Assembly (NCBI GenBank): GCA_009837395.1
Contig: VXTP01000022.1
Location: forward strand, 38,119-102,118
Reading direction: 5' to 3'
Length of the DNA: 64,000 nt
Source of the DNA: Gemmatimonadota bacterium
GTDB lineage: Bacteria; JAAXHH01
Shown: piece by piece, positions 37,173-45,473 of the stretch
How the letters are laid out: the number at the start of each line of letters is the position of its first letter
How positions within the stretch are numbered: the stretch's first letter is position 1
Notes under the pieces: model-generated
What the model saw: the letters and a program-made list of their open reading frames with translations, nothing else
Database searches by the model: none
What the model was told of the DNA's origin: nothing
Translations under genes and position numbers: made by a program

Positions 37173-38334
37173 ACCGCCATATGATGAACCCCATGGCAAG
37201 CATGCCCGTGCCTCCGATCACAGAACTGAATACGTAACCGACCTCGGTATAGACGACGCCCGCTGCCGCGCTGCACAGTCCCATGGCCAGCTGGCCGGTC
37301 GCGATACTCAGGCTCATCAGTGAACCGCGCCGCTGCGCAGGCACGATCTCGGACAGCAGCGCCTGGAACGGGCCCATGCGGGCCGACACGAGGACCATGA
37401 TGGCGAAAAAGAGCGGGTAGGCGATCCAGAAATCCGTCATGATGGCCGTCGTCAGGGTCATGAGGACGAAGAGCCCCAGGCAGCCGCCCACGACCAGCAC
37501 CTTCCGGCCGATCCGGTCCGAAAGGCGTCCGGCCCAGGGTCCCACGATGACACTGGCGATGCCCGCGACCACGAACAGTGAAGCCACCTCGTCGTTCGTC
37601 ACCCCGAAGGTCTCCTTGATCCACACAACCAGGTAGATCACGTAGAAGGCGATCCCCGAGAACATCACGCTGTAGGCGCCGACGGCCGCCGCGGTCGCCG
37701 GCGTCGTGAACATTGACGCGTAGCGCTTGACTACCGATCCGATTGAGGACAGATGCGCCCGGGCCACGGCCGGCTGCCGGGCCAGGGTGCAGACCAGGAC
37801 GAAGGAAATCACCATGGGCGCCGCGAAACAAACGAAAGGCGCGGCGAAGCCGAATCGGTCCGCCAGGATCGTACCACCCGGAATGCCCACGATCTGTCCC
37901 ACGGCGACGGCCGTCATGACCACGCCGTTGGCCCAGCCCCGGCGCTCCGGCGGGAAATGATCCCCGATATAGGCCGGCGCGACGCCGCTGAGGATACCGG
38001 CGGCCATGCCGGACAATGACCGGATCAGCAACAGTGAGGCAAAGTCCGTAACGAAACTGTGCAGGAAAAGGGTCACGCACATGGCCCCGGTGCCGATCAT
38101 GAGGATACGTCTCCTGCCCATCGCGTCCGACAGCGGACCGGTGACCAGCGCGCACAGGCCGAGCATGACCGAGTAGGCCGAAACCAGTGCGCCGAGGTAT
38201 TCCCGGGGTACGTCGAACTGCGCCTCCACGATGGGCAGTATGGGCGTCATGATGATCGTCTGGCTGCTCGCGGCGAACATCATGAACCAGAGCGCCAGCA
38301 GGATGCTCAGGTCGGCAATAGTACTCGGTCGCAT
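37138..38334 (-). CDS. MFS transporter (Bcr/CflA-like drug efflux type)
   Basis: 398 residues with about 12 hydrophobic segments. The loop 2-3 motif reads GPLSDAMGRRRILMIG and its C-terminal-half counterpart GRLSDRIGRKVLVVGG, both MFS motif A. GVVMTAVAVGQIVGIPGGTI matches the antiporter motif C position, suggesting drug/H+ antiport. Inner membrane. The stop lies inside the convergent hydrolase gene. The substrate is not predictable. Confidence 0.9.
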   Translation of the reverse strand: MRPSTIADLSILLALWFMMFAASSQTIIMTPILPIVEAQFDVPREYLGALVSAYSVMLGLCALVTGPLSDAMGRRRILMIGTGAMCVTLFLHSFVTDFASLLLIRSLSGMAAGILSGVAPAYIGDHFPPERRGWANGVVMTAVAVGQIVGIPGGTILADRFGFAAPFVCFAAPMVISFVLVCTLARQPAVARAHLSSIGSVVKRYASMFTTPATAAAVGAYSVMFSGIAFYVIYLVVWIKETFGVTNDEVASLFVVAGIASVIVGPWAGRLSDRIGRKVLVVGGCLGLFVLMTLTTAIMTDFWIAYPLFFAIMVLVSARMGPFQALLSEIVPAQRRGSLMSLSIATGQLAMGLCSAAAGVVYTEVGYVFSSVIGGTGMLAMGFIIWRFIPETRHAVRR

Positions 38335-38426
38335 CGGTCATTGACCCGTTTCGCGCATTAGGTTAAGCTAAATCCAGAAAGTTACCGTTTTGTCTAGAAA
38401 CCACCTGCCCAGGAAAAACCCCGGCT

Positions 38427-38828
38427 ATGACGGACAGACACCAGACCACGCGTGCTCAGAACAAGGATCCCGGGATGTTCATCGGCAAAATCGTCGATAT
38501 CGAAATCGATCGTCCGATGGGTTCCCGACATCCCGAACATGATCTCATTTACCCGGTGAATTACGGCTTGGTTCCGGGCGTATTGGGTTTGGACGGCGAG
38601 GAACTGGATGCTTATCTTTTGGGCGTGGACAGACCGGTCAAGCATTTCACGGGCCGATGCATCGCGGTGATCCGGAGATCGGATGATGCGGACGACAAGC
38701 TCGTGGTGGTTCCCGATGGCGAACACTTCTCCAATGAGCAGATCCGGGGTCTTACGGAGTTTCAGGAGCGATACTTCAAGTCCTCCATATCGCGAGGTGG
38801 GCACCGCTCGCGAGGTGGACACCCCTAG
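38427..38828 (+). CDS. small inorganic-pyrophosphatase-like protein
   Basis: 133 residues. MFIGKIVDIEIDRPMGSRHP starts the domain; VNYGLVPGVLGLDGEELDAYLLGVDRP includes the VNYG and DGEELDAY acidic metal/PPi-binding segment of family I pyrophosphatases, and FQERYF closes it. The single-domain length matches short pyrophosphatase-like proteins of Gram-positives (about 110 residues), not the 175-residue Ppa. The tail RGGHRSRGGHP comes from a duplicated 18-nt unit. Its stop overlaps that of the convergent antiporter by 4 nt. Confidence 0.8.
   Translation: MTDRHQTTRAQNKDPGMFIGKIVDIEIDRPMGSRHPEHDLIYPVNYGLVPGVLGLDGEELDAYLLGVDRPVKHFTGRCIAVIRRSDDADDKLVVVPDGEHFSNEQIRGLTEFQERYFKSSISRGGHRSRGGHP
38792..38827 (+). 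repeat. 18-nt tandem duplication at the end of the pyrophosphatase gene
   Basis: CGCGAGGTGGGCACCGCT (38792-38809) and CGCGAGGTGGACACCCCT (38810-38827) encode the duplicated RGGH tail. Confidence 0.8.
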
Positions 38829-39862
38829 TGCATCTCAATGGAAAGCACGTAACTCAGGATCGTCACAAAGAGCCAGGCGGAGACCAGCACGACCCCCAGG
38901 GGACGTTTCAAAGAACCGACAGACAGGTGGATACCGAATCGGAAAACGATGAGTACGAACAGCATCGCGGGGAACAGAAACTGGAAGAACTGTCCATCTG
39001 CCTGCAGACCACCGGGCGTTACGGAAGCGGAGACGCCCGCAACGAAAAGCACATTCAGGATATCCGCACCGATGACATTTCCGACGACCAGCTCACCGTG
39101 ATTGCGTCGCACCGCCGCGATGGCCGTCACCAGTTCCGGGACCGACGTGCCGAAGGCGACAAGGGTCGCCGAGATGATGTGTTTCGGTACGCCGATGCGT
39201 TCTGCCATGATACTCACGGCCGGGATCAGGATCTGCGCGGAGATTACGATGATCGCGATCGCTACGATGAGTTTGAGGAGCGTTCCGAATGTGCCTGCTT
39301 CCCCGCTATTCGTTGCATCTGAGTTCTCGGCTTCTGAAGGTGTCGAGCCCGCCCATCGGATGGACTGCCAGATATACAACGCGAGCAGCACAACGAAGAC
39401 GACGCCGGCCAGTTGAGGCAGGACGCCTCCAGCGCTGAAGGCACTCGCCGGAGAGGACCACGGCAGACAAACAGCTACCAGGAGAATCCCGGCCCCCAGC
39501 TGCACGTTGCATAACCGCGAGGCCAGCATACGGTCGAATGGGAGCGGGGCAATCAGGGCTGCCAGTCCGAGTATCAGGCCGGTATCGCAGATAATCGATC
39601 CGACCGCGTTGCCGAGCGCAAGTCCCGGCTCCCCCTGTTGCGCCGAGAGTACGGAGACCGCGGCCTCGGGGGTCGTCGTGCCGATGCTGACTATCGTTGC
39701 ACCGATAACCGCTTTGCTCAGGCCCCATCGGCTCGATAGGAGGACCGCTTCTTGTACGAGCCGGTCCGCGCCCTTGCCGAGTGTGAAGAGCATTACGGCA
39801 ATGACCAGCATTAGCCCTATACTCGGCAGTCCGACAAGAAGATGTTCAATCCATTGTTCCAT
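38825..39862 (-). CDS. CaCA-family sodium/calcium exchanger-like protein
   Basis: 345 residues, about 10 membrane segments in two homologous halves. The alpha-repeat signatures are GLSKAVIGATIVSIGTTTPEAAVS in the first half and ISATLVAFGTSVPELVTAI in the second, the G(T/S)SxPE motifs that bind Ca2+ and Na+ in YrbG-like exchangers. A long charged loop lies between the halves. Inner membrane; probably moves Ca2+ or Na+. Confidence 0.9.
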   Translation of the reverse strand: MEQWIEHLLVGLPSIGLMLVIAVMLFTLGKGADRLVQEAVLLSSRWGLSKAVIGATIVSIGTTTPEAAVSVLSAQQGEPGLALGNAVGSIICDTGLILGLAALIAPLPFDRMLASRLCNVQLGAGILLVAVCLPWSSPASAFSAGGVLPQLAGVVFVVLLALYIWQSIRWAGSTPSEAENSDATNSGEAGTFGTLLKLIVAIAIIVISAQILIPAVSIMAERIGVPKHIISATLVAFGTSVPELVTAIAAVRRNHGELVVGNVIGADILNVLFVAGVSASVTPGGLQADGQFFQFLFPAMLFVLIVFRFGIHLSVGSLKRPLGVVLVSAWLFVTILSYVLSIEMH

Positions 39863-39920
39863 GAGGACCCGGGAACCGAATTATCGTCGCAACAAATCCC
39901 ATCGAAGTCAATGCTACAGG

Positions 39921-40370
39921 ATGTGCACCATGATGAAACCACCCGTACTATACCACGGCAGCCAGGACAAAACCTCTCGGCTGGAACCCAGGCCCGCGGG
40001 AGGTGTGGGGCCGGACGGGGATCAACTGACCGCGGTCTATGCCACCCACCTGAAGAACATCGCCATTGCCTTTTCGCTGCCCATCAGGCCGATCGGAGAA
40101 GGCTGCAGTTTCGGCTTGGATCTCGGGATAGAGCGTCCTGAGGACCTGAACGAATACATTGAGCCTCGTATCGACCTCGAAGTCGGCTCGCTCGACCTGG
40201 ACCGACCCGGTTACGTATATGTCCTTCCGTCTGATGCCTTCGAACCGGTCGATCCGTGGCAGTGGGCTTCCAGTGAACCGGTCGAGCCGGTTGAAGTGAT
40301 CGAGATCGATCCGAAACGCTACGCCCACTGGATTCGCGACAGGAGACGGCCGGGTTTCGCGTCACCATAA
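39921..40370 (+). CDS. small protein of unknown function
   Basis: 149 residues from ATG 39921; ATG 39930 or 39933 is equally possible. PPVLYHGSQDKTSRLEP and TAVYATHLKNIAIAFSLPI resemble the first strands of ADP-ribosyltransferase-like folds (xYHGS followed by VYAT ... AxxF), but I cannot confirm the family or a catalytic Glu. An acidic/Pro-rich C-terminal part (DRPGYVYVLPSDAFEPVDPW) follows. It lies between the divergent exchanger and the tRNA-Leu terminator. Confidence 0.6.
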   Translation: MCTMMKPPVLYHGSQDKTSRLEPRPAGGVGPDGDQLTAVYATHLKNIAIAFSLPIRPIGEGCSFGLDLGIERPEDLNEYIEPRIDLEVGSLDLDRPGYVYVLPSDAFEPVDPWQWASSEPVEPVEVIEIDPKRYAHWIRDRRRPGFASP

Positions 40371-40396
40371 CCATGTTTCCATAACCGCATCCCAAC

Positions 40397-40422
40397 AAAA
40401 AACCCACATGAATCATGCGGGT
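40397..40422 (-). terminator. rho-independent terminator of tRNA-Leu
   Basis: On the minus strand the hairpin ACCCGCATG/CATGTGGGT (one G-T pair) is followed by a T6 run. It lies 14 nt after the tRNA 3' end. Confidence 0.8.
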
Positions 40423-40435
40423 CCACCGACCAGAA

Positions 40436-40519
40436 TGCCGAAGGAGAGATTCGAACTCTCACGGGCGAAAGCCCACTGCGCCCTGAACACAGCGTGTCTA
40501 CCAGTTCCACCACTTCGGC
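40436..40519 (-). tRNA. tRNA-Leu (CAG)
   Basis: 84 nt. The acceptor stem is GCCGAAG/CTTCGGC with discriminator A. The anticodon stem CTGTG/CGCAG encloses the loop TTCAGGG, giving anticodon CAG. A long variable arm GGGC-TTTC-GCCC marks a class II (Leu) tRNA. The T arm is GAGAG-TTCGAAT-CTCTC. CCA is not encoded. Reads CTG codons, the favoured Leu codon in this DNA. Has its own promoter and terminator. Confidence 0.95.
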
Positions 40520-40531
40520 ATCACATACCAT

Positions 40532-40560
40532 TTGTCATAAAACCGCACACGTAATATATT
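40532..40560 (+). promoter_or_regulatory. promoter of smpB, overlapping the tRNA-Leu promoter
   Basis: TTGTCA (40532-40537), a 17-nt spacer and TATATT (40555-40560), about 70 nt before the smpB ATG. The -10 box shares four base pairs with the -10 box of the divergent tRNA promoter. Confidence 0.65.
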
Positions 40561-40581
40561 CCGGTAGCCGCCGATTGTCAA
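40553..40581 (-). promoter_or_regulatory. promoter of tRNA-Leu
   Basis: Minus strand: TTGACA (40581-40576, full consensus), a 17-nt spacer and TATATT (40558-40553), placing transcription start about 27 nt upstream of the mature 5' end. Confidence 0.8.
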
Positions 40582-40630
40582 GCAAGGCGGGCAGCGAATG
40601 CGGGATAAACTATGCCGATTCGAGGCAGAC

Positions 40631-41128
40631 ATGGCCAGCGCATCAGATCGTCACATCGCCGAGCCCAACGGGGCCGATGGCATCAAGATCATCGTAACCA
40701 ACCGGAAGGCGCGCCACGACTACCATTTCCTGGAGACCTGGGAGGCGGGAATCGTCCTGACCGGAACGGAAGTGAAGTCGCTGCGGGCGGGTAAGATCAA
40801 TCTGACCGACAGCTACGCCGCGGTCGATAACGGCGAGATATACCTGTACAACGTCCATGTCTCACGTTATGAGCAGGGAAGCACCTTCAACCACGAACCG
40901 AACCGCCGGCGCAAGCTGCTCCTGCATCGCTCGGAAATCCGCAAGCTGATCGGCCGGGTCGTGGAGAAGGGACTTACCCTGATCCCCACAAGGGTCTATT
41001 TCAAACGGGGACGGGCTAAGGTGGAGATTGCCCTGGCCAAGGGGAAGAGAGACTACGATCGCAGACGGACCATCATGGAACGGGACGCCCAGCGTGATAT
41101 GGAACGTACGTTGAAGGGGCGTCCATGA
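40631..41128 (+). CDS. smpB: SsrA-binding protein
   Basis: 165 residues from ATG 40631 with GAGG 5 nt upstream. The SmpB core is clear: [78 protein letters not shown] and the basic C-terminal tail [12 protein letters not shown] that enters the decoding centre. It delivers tmRNA to stalled ribosomes (trans-translation). The stop overlaps the next gene by 4 nt. Confidence 0.96.
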   Translation: MASASDRHIAEPNGADGIKIIVTNRKARHDYHFLETWEAGIVLTGTEVKSLRAGKINLTDSYAAVDNGEIYLYNVHVSRYEQGSTFNHEPNRRRKLLLHRSEIRKLIGRVVEKGLTLIPTRVYFKRGRAKVEIALAKGKRDYDRRRTIMERDAQRDMERTLKGRP

Positions 41129-41682
41129 CGGAGCGAACACGGAAGACAGCAGGCAGACTGCTCTCCATCATCGGTCTGGCCTGGGGCTTTTCCTTCATCT
41201 GTGCGGTCCTGCTTTACGCCATCGTCCGGCTGTTTTCCGTCTCGGTGGACGCGTACAGTAATTTCCCGTTCTTCTGGTACCATTGGGTGGCGCTGGCCGC
41301 CGTAGTGGTGTTCATGGCCCATTCGGAGGGGTACCAGGGTTTTCAACGCAACTTTTCGCCGCGTGTCGTCGCCCGGGCCTGGTACCTCTATCATCATCCG
41401 CGTACCGTGCTGATCGCGCTGGCGCCGCTTTTCCTCGCCGGCTACATACACATAAACCCGGGCCGCCGGAGAAACATCCTGGCGCTGACCTTCGGGATCG
41501 TGATCCTGATCTTCCTGATCCGGTACCTGCCCCAGCCCTGGCGCGGCATCGTCGACGCGGGCGTGGTCGTGGGACTCACCTGGGGACTGGTCTCCATGGC
41601 CGTCTACGGCATCCGGATGCTGGGATCGCGCCCCTTCGCCTACTCTCCCGAGATCCCAGGGGAAAGCGAGGTGACACAATGA
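41125..41682 (+). CDS. membrane protein of unknown function
   Basis: 185 residues with about five hydrophobic segments: [78 protein letters not shown] and [20 protein letters not shown]. The [17 protein letters not shown] loop is basic and probably cytoplasmic. It overlaps smpB and the next gene by 4 nt each (ATGA-type), implying one tightly coupled operon. No family recognised. Confidence 0.78.
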   Translation: MTERTRKTAGRLLSIIGLAWGFSFICAVLLYAIVRLFSVSVDAYSNFPFFWYHWVALAAVVVFMAHSEGYQGFQRNFSPRVVARAWYLYHHPRTVLIALAPLFLAGYIHINPGRRRNILALTFGIVILIFLIRYLPQPWRGIVDAGVVVGLTWGLVSMAVYGIRMLGSRPFAYSPEIPGESEVTQ

Positions 41683-42626
41683 AACGAAACCTGTTGAGAC
41701 TGCTGGTTGGCTTGATGGCCGCGCTGTGCGTGTATATCGGGCTGACCGGTGGATGCGGACTGGTCGGAGACGGCATGGACGCGGACCAGGACGAACCGGT
41801 CACGTTCGGCGACTACTGGTACCAGGGCAAGGCGGAGATCACGAGCTATACGCTCAAGCAGGCCCGGTACGGAGAACTCCACGACGGCGACGCGGTGCTC
41901 ATCTTCGTCACAGAAGATTTCTCAGCGCAGAAGCAGGTCAAGCTGGACCGGCCCGAGGAGGCCGGGGACGACGCCGTCAAGGTCCTCAAGCTGAACGCCC
42001 TGCGCGAGTTCAATACGGGGGTGTATCCCTACACGGTCATGACGTCGGCGTTCACCCCGGTGTATCGGGACCTCCATCCGAAGACCCTGAAGATCACGAC
42101 GTCCGTGCAGGAATGGTGCGGCCATGCCTTCGTCCAGCTGAACCTGCAGGACGACCGGTACCGCGTGCACCAGTACTCCTATTTCGAAAGCGAAAGCGAC
42201 CGGGTCGCCGAACTCGAAAACGCCATCCCCGAAGACGAGATCTGGACGACCATCCGCCTGAATCCGGACGCCCTGCCGACCGGAGAGGTGTCCATGATCC
42301 CGGGTACGCTGTACCAGCGATTCGACCATACGGCCTGGCGGACCGTCAACGCCACCGCCATCCTGATGCCCGAAGCCCGGGAGCCCGAGATCATGGTCTA
42401 CAACCTGGTCTACTACCCGGAACTCAACCGGACCCTGACCATACGGTTCCAGCGGGACTTCCCCCACGAGATCGAATCCTGGGAGGAAGTCGAGATCGCG
42501 GCGGACGGAACGACGAAGGAACTCGTCACGACGGCGGTGCGCAACAAGCGGATCATGCTGGACTACTGGACGAAGAACAGCGTAATGGACGTGGGACTGC
42601 GCGCGGAGCTTGGACTGGATGAATGA
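41679..42626 (+). CDS. conserved envelope protein, probable lipoprotein
   Basis: 315 residues from ATG 41679. An N-terminal hydrophobic segment LLVGLMAALCVYIGLTGGC ends in Cys24, a possible but imperfect lipobox. The mature part starts YWYQGKAEITSYTLKQARYG and contains DGDAVLIFVTEDFSAQKQVK and KTLKITTSVQEWCGHAFVQLN, motifs I know from Bacteroidetes proteins that are sometimes labelled 'septum formation inhibitor Maf', a label the sequence does not justify (no Maf NTP-pyrophosphatase motifs). Function unknown. The stop overlaps the cupin gene start region. Confidence 0.78.
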   Translation: MKRNLLRLLVGLMAALCVYIGLTGGCGLVGDGMDADQDEPVTFGDYWYQGKAEITSYTLKQARYGELHDGDAVLIFVTEDFSAQKQVKLDRPEEAGDDAVKVLKLNALREFNTGVYPYTVMTSAFTPVYRDLHPKTLKITTSVQEWCGHAFVQLNLQDDRYRVHQYSYFESESDRVAELENAIPEDEIWTTIRLNPDALPTGEVSMIPGTLYQRFDHTAWRTVNATAILMPEAREPEIMVYNLVYYPELNRTLTIRFQRDFPHEIESWEEVEIAADGTTKELVTTAVRNKRIMLDYWTKNSVMDVGLRAELGLDE

Positions 42627-43089
42627 CGATTCGAAATGGCGCGATGACGGGGTGAAGGTCATCCCCGGCGACCGCCTCGATTCGAACACGCCGCAGACGC
42701 CGGGCATGTCGCGGGCCGCGGCAATAAATCACGCACGGACCGGGGCGAGCAAGATCTGGGCGGGCACGGTGACCATCCACCCGAACGCGAAGACCGGCGC
42801 GCATCATCACGGCGAACTGGAAAGCGTGATCTACGTGGTGAAGGGACGGGCGAGGATGCGCTGGGGCGAGCGCCTGGAATTCGTGGCGGAAGCGGGGCCG
42901 GGCGACTTCATCTACGTGCCGCCTTTCGTGCCCCACCAGGAGATCAACGCCCGGACCGACGAACCCCTGGAATGCGTGCTGTGCCGAAGCGGCATGGATC
43001 CGGTCGTGGTCAACCTGGACATCGAACCGGTGGAGAAGCCGGAGAACGTGTACTGGGTCGATTCAATCCACCCGGAGCCTGACGGCTGA
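42610..43089 (+). CDS. cupin-domain protein
   Basis: 159 residues from ATG 42610 (ATG 42619 is an alternative), overlapping the previous gene by 17 nt. Cupin motif 1 is TGAHHHGELESVIYVVKGRARM (three His and a Glu as metal ligands), motif 2 is GPGDFIYVPPFVPHQEIN with the last His ligand. A single-domain metal-binding barrel; isomerase, dioxygenase or sugar-binding roles are possible. Convergent with uxuA 6 nt away. Confidence 0.88.
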   Translation: MDWMNDDSKWRDDGVKVIPGDRLDSNTPQTPGMSRAAAINHARTGASKIWAGTVTIHPNAKTGAHHHGELESVIYVVKGRARMRWGERLEFVAEAGPGDFIYVPPFVPHQEINARTDEPLECVLCRSGMDPVVVNLDIEPVEKPENVYWVDSIHPEPDG

Positions 43090-43095
43090 CGGGCG

Positions 43096-44067
43096 CTACT
43101 CTCCCTCCCGGTAGACCGCCTCTCTCAACCCCCTGATATAACCGACCGCGTACAGCCGGCAAAGGGCCGAGTACCCCGGATGGTCGTTGTCTTCGCCGGC
43201 GAGAGTCGGCACGTGGTCCGGCCGCAGCACGCCCTCGTACCCGATGTCGCGGTACGCGCGCAGGCATTCCATCATGTCGGTCGGACCGTCGTCGTGGAAG
43301 GTCTCCACGTAGTTCTCCACGTCCCCGCGCACATCCCGGAAATGGACGAAGAAGATCTTGCGCTGCGCGCCGAAGTGGCGGATGGCCGCGGGCTGGTCGT
43401 CGGTCATGAGGGCGAAGTTTCCCTGGCAGAAGGTGACCCCGTTCATGGGACTCGGCACCAGGTCCAGGAGCTTCTGGTAATTGTCCAGAGACCTCATGAT
43501 GCGTCCGATTCCCCGTAGCGGCGAGAGGGGGGGATCATCGGGGTGCATGGCCATCTCCACGCCGTACTGTTCCGCGACGGGCGTCACCCGCTCGAGGAAG
43601 TCGTGCAGCGTCTCCCAGAGCTGGTTTTCGGAGACCTCGCCCGCCTCGGTCAACGGCGCGTTTTTCATCATGGCGTGGTCGTAGCCGGTGACGACGGCGC
43701 CGCCCCGGGACGGGACCGTGGAAGAAGTGCGGGTCCAGTTCAGGATGGCCATCCAGTTGTAGCACCAGGTCTTGATGCCGACACGGCCCATGCTCTCGAT
43801 GAAGGTGCAGACGTTGTCCAGCTCCTCCTCCCGGCCCTCCACGCCCAGCTTGATGCGGTGCATGGGCGGTGCGCTTTCGATGACGGCCACGTCGAAGCCG
43901 GCGTCGTTAAAGTTGTTCTTCATCCGCAGCATGGGCATGTACTCCCAGCCCTTTTCATTGCCTACCGCCGGCGGCATGCTGGTGACCACGTGATCCACGC
44001 CGATCTGTTTGACCTGGTCCCAGAGCGTGTTGCGGCCCGTGCTGAGAATCTCCGCGATCTTGATCAT
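43096..44067 (-). CDS. uxuA: mannonate dehydratase
   Basis: 323 residues from ATG 44067 with AGGAG upstream. TIM-barrel elements: MPPAVGNEKGWEYMPML, IKTWCYNWMAILNWTRTS, VEMAMHPDDPPLSPLRGIGR (metal His/Asp), GVTFCQGNFALM, FFVHFRDVRGD and GVLRPDHVPTL, all UxuA landmarks. It dehydrates D-mannonate to 2-keto-3-deoxygluconate in uronate breakdown. Shorter than E. coli UxuA (394), which carries an extra domain. Last gene of the - strand operon that includes the enolase-superfamily enzyme. Confidence 0.88.
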   Translation of the reverse strand: MIKIAEILSTGRNTLWDQVKQIGVDHVVTSMPPAVGNEKGWEYMPMLRMKNNFNDAGFDVAVIESAPPMHRIKLGVEGREEELDNVCTFIESMGRVGIKTWCYNWMAILNWTRTSSTVPSRGGAVVTGYDHAMMKNAPLTEAGEVSENQLWETLHDFLERVTPVAEQYGVEMAMHPDDPPLSPLRGIGRIMRSLDNYQKLLDLVPSPMNGVTFCQGNFALMTDDQPAAIRHFGAQRKIFFVHFRDVRGDVENYVETFHDDGPTDMMECLRAYRDIGYEGVLRPDHVPTLAGEDNDHPGYSALCRLYAVGYIRGLREAVYREGE

Positions 44068-44091
44068 GAATTGCCGTCTCCTGTAGTTTCA

Positions 44092-44158
44092 CCCCGGCTG
44101 CACTGCGCACCGGATGTTCGATATCAGGCCTCGCCCCGGCTGCGCACCGGGTGTTCGA
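44092..44158. repeat. imperfect duplication of the 3' end of the enolase-superfamily gene
   Basis: CCCCGGCTGCGCACCGGGTG at 44134-44153 is repeated imperfectly, with a 3-nt insertion and a base change, starting at 44092 in the spacer to uxuA. It looks like a partial tail duplication just past the stop codon. Confidence 0.6.
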
Positions 44159-45410
44159 GAACCCTTTCGTAGAGATCCCGCCATTCCTTCGAACCGTCGT
44201 CGCGCAGGATCTCGAGGTGGACGCCGTCCGCGTGGGCCGGTCCGTTGCCCTGGATGAAATACCCGTATCCGCGATTCATGGGTGCGATGTGAATGCGGGT
44301 GCCGTCGGGGTAGGCCACCGAATTGACGATGCGAGGCTCGGGTTTGGCGTACAGTTCGCCTTTTTCCTTCAACTCCTGCACGGTATCGTCGGGTATTCTC
44401 CACTTTTCCACGGCTTCCTCGTCCACGGTCACACCCAGGCCCGGTTCCTCGGGGACACGGTGAAAGCCGCCCACGACTTCGACGGGTTGCGTCAGCAGGT
44501 GGTGGCTGTAGAGGTTGATGCACGTAATGGCCGGCCAGGTGGCGTGGGTCAGTACGGCACCGAGATGGGCGGCCCAGGTCGTGGTGAGCCCGTTGCCTAC
44601 GAGCTGCAGCCAGAAGGGCATGTTCGCCTCGGCGCTCAGCTGGCCCTGCCGCATCACCTCGGACTTCCCGGCGCAGATGACGAAGCCGTCGCAGACCTCC
44701 TCGCGGACGGACGTCATGTAGGGCGGTGAACCGAAGTGCATGGCGATGGGCCGGGGGATGACCTGCCGGAGCTGGCGGTTGCCCAGGATGTCGGTCTGCG
44801 GGATGGGGGATTCGAACATGGCCACGTTGTCGTGCTGCGCCAGCTTCTGCATGACGGGCATGGCCGCGGCCGCGTTCTGCATGGTGGCATTGGCGTCGAG
44901 GTCCAGCTTGAAGGAACCGGGGATGCCCGTGGCGACGGCGTCCACCTGGGCGAAGATGTCCCACCAGGGTCGTTGCTTGATCTTGAAGCTGGTATACCCC
45001 AGGGCCACGGCATCGCGGGCCTCGGCCAGCCAGTCCGCGGGCGAGGCGTCGATGGACCACCAGGAGATGGGCGACCAGTCCCGCACCTTGTTCCCGAGCA
45101 GCTTGTAGCAGGGCACGCCCAGCGCTTTGCCCACCACGTCGAAGAGGGCCATCTGCAATCCGGCGCCGAGGGTGTCGTCGTTCATCACGTCGGCCGGGCT
45201 CTTCCCGATGACCCGGTTCACGGCCTCGTCGGTGACCCGCGCCCAGGTGTAGTGAATGACCGTTTCCCCCCAGCCGACCAGCCCGGTGTCCGTCGTCACC
45301 CGGCAAAGTTCCAGGATCGACCAGTTGTAGACCTCGCGCTCGGTTATGCGGGCCTGGCGTTCGGTGAACGGCACGTCCACCACGATGCGTTCTACGTCGA
45401 CTACCTTCAT
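44124..45410 (-). CDS. mandelate racemase/muconate lactonizing-type enolase-superfamily enzyme
   Basis: 428 residues. The capping domain starts VVDVERIVVDVPFTERQA. The barrel has GYTSFKIKQRPWW (a KxK-like base on strand 2), LDLDANATMQNA for the first metal Asp, AMFESPIPQTD for the second metal Glu and CAGKSEVMRQGQ for the third position. The superfamily removes an alpha proton from an acid, commonly dehydrating sugar acids. With uxuA immediately downstream, a hexonate/uronate dehydratase or racemase role is likely. Confidence 0.88.
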   Translation of the reverse strand: MKVVDVERIVVDVPFTERQARITEREVYNWSILELCRVTTDTGLVGWGETVIHYTWARVTDEAVNRVIGKSPADVMNDDTLGAGLQMALFDVVGKALGVPCYKLLGNKVRDWSPISWWSIDASPADWLAEARDAVALGYTSFKIKQRPWWDIFAQVDAVATGIPGSFKLDLDANATMQNAAAAMPVMQKLAQHDNVAMFESPIPQTDILGNRQLRQVIPRPIAMHFGSPPYMTSVREEVCDGFVICAGKSEVMRQGQLSAEANMPFWLQLVGNGLTTTWAAHLGAVLTHATWPAITCINLYSHHLLTQPVEVVGGFHRVPEEPGLGVTVDEEAVEKWRIPDDTVQELKEKGELYAKPEPRIVNSVAYPDGTRIHIAPMNRGYGYFIQGNGPAHADGVHLEILRDDGSKEWRDLYERVLEHPVRSRGEA

Positions 45411-45473
45411 GACAGGATTTCCCTTCCGGACGGGCGGTTTCAGCGCGTTGCCGCGACGCCCGCCCCGTCAGCA

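Noticed and set aside
40436..40519. Possible tRNA-Sec: reading the loop as GTTCAGG would give anticodon TCA
   Set aside because: The 5-bp anticodon stem CTGTG/CGCAG fixes the loop as TTCAGGG, so the anticodon is CAG. The acceptor stem and variable arm have ordinary tRNA-Leu lengths.
41679..42626. Maf septum-formation inhibitor/NTP pyrophosphatase
   Set aside because: No Maf nucleotide-binding motifs; the protein has an N-terminal membrane segment and an unrelated conserved core.
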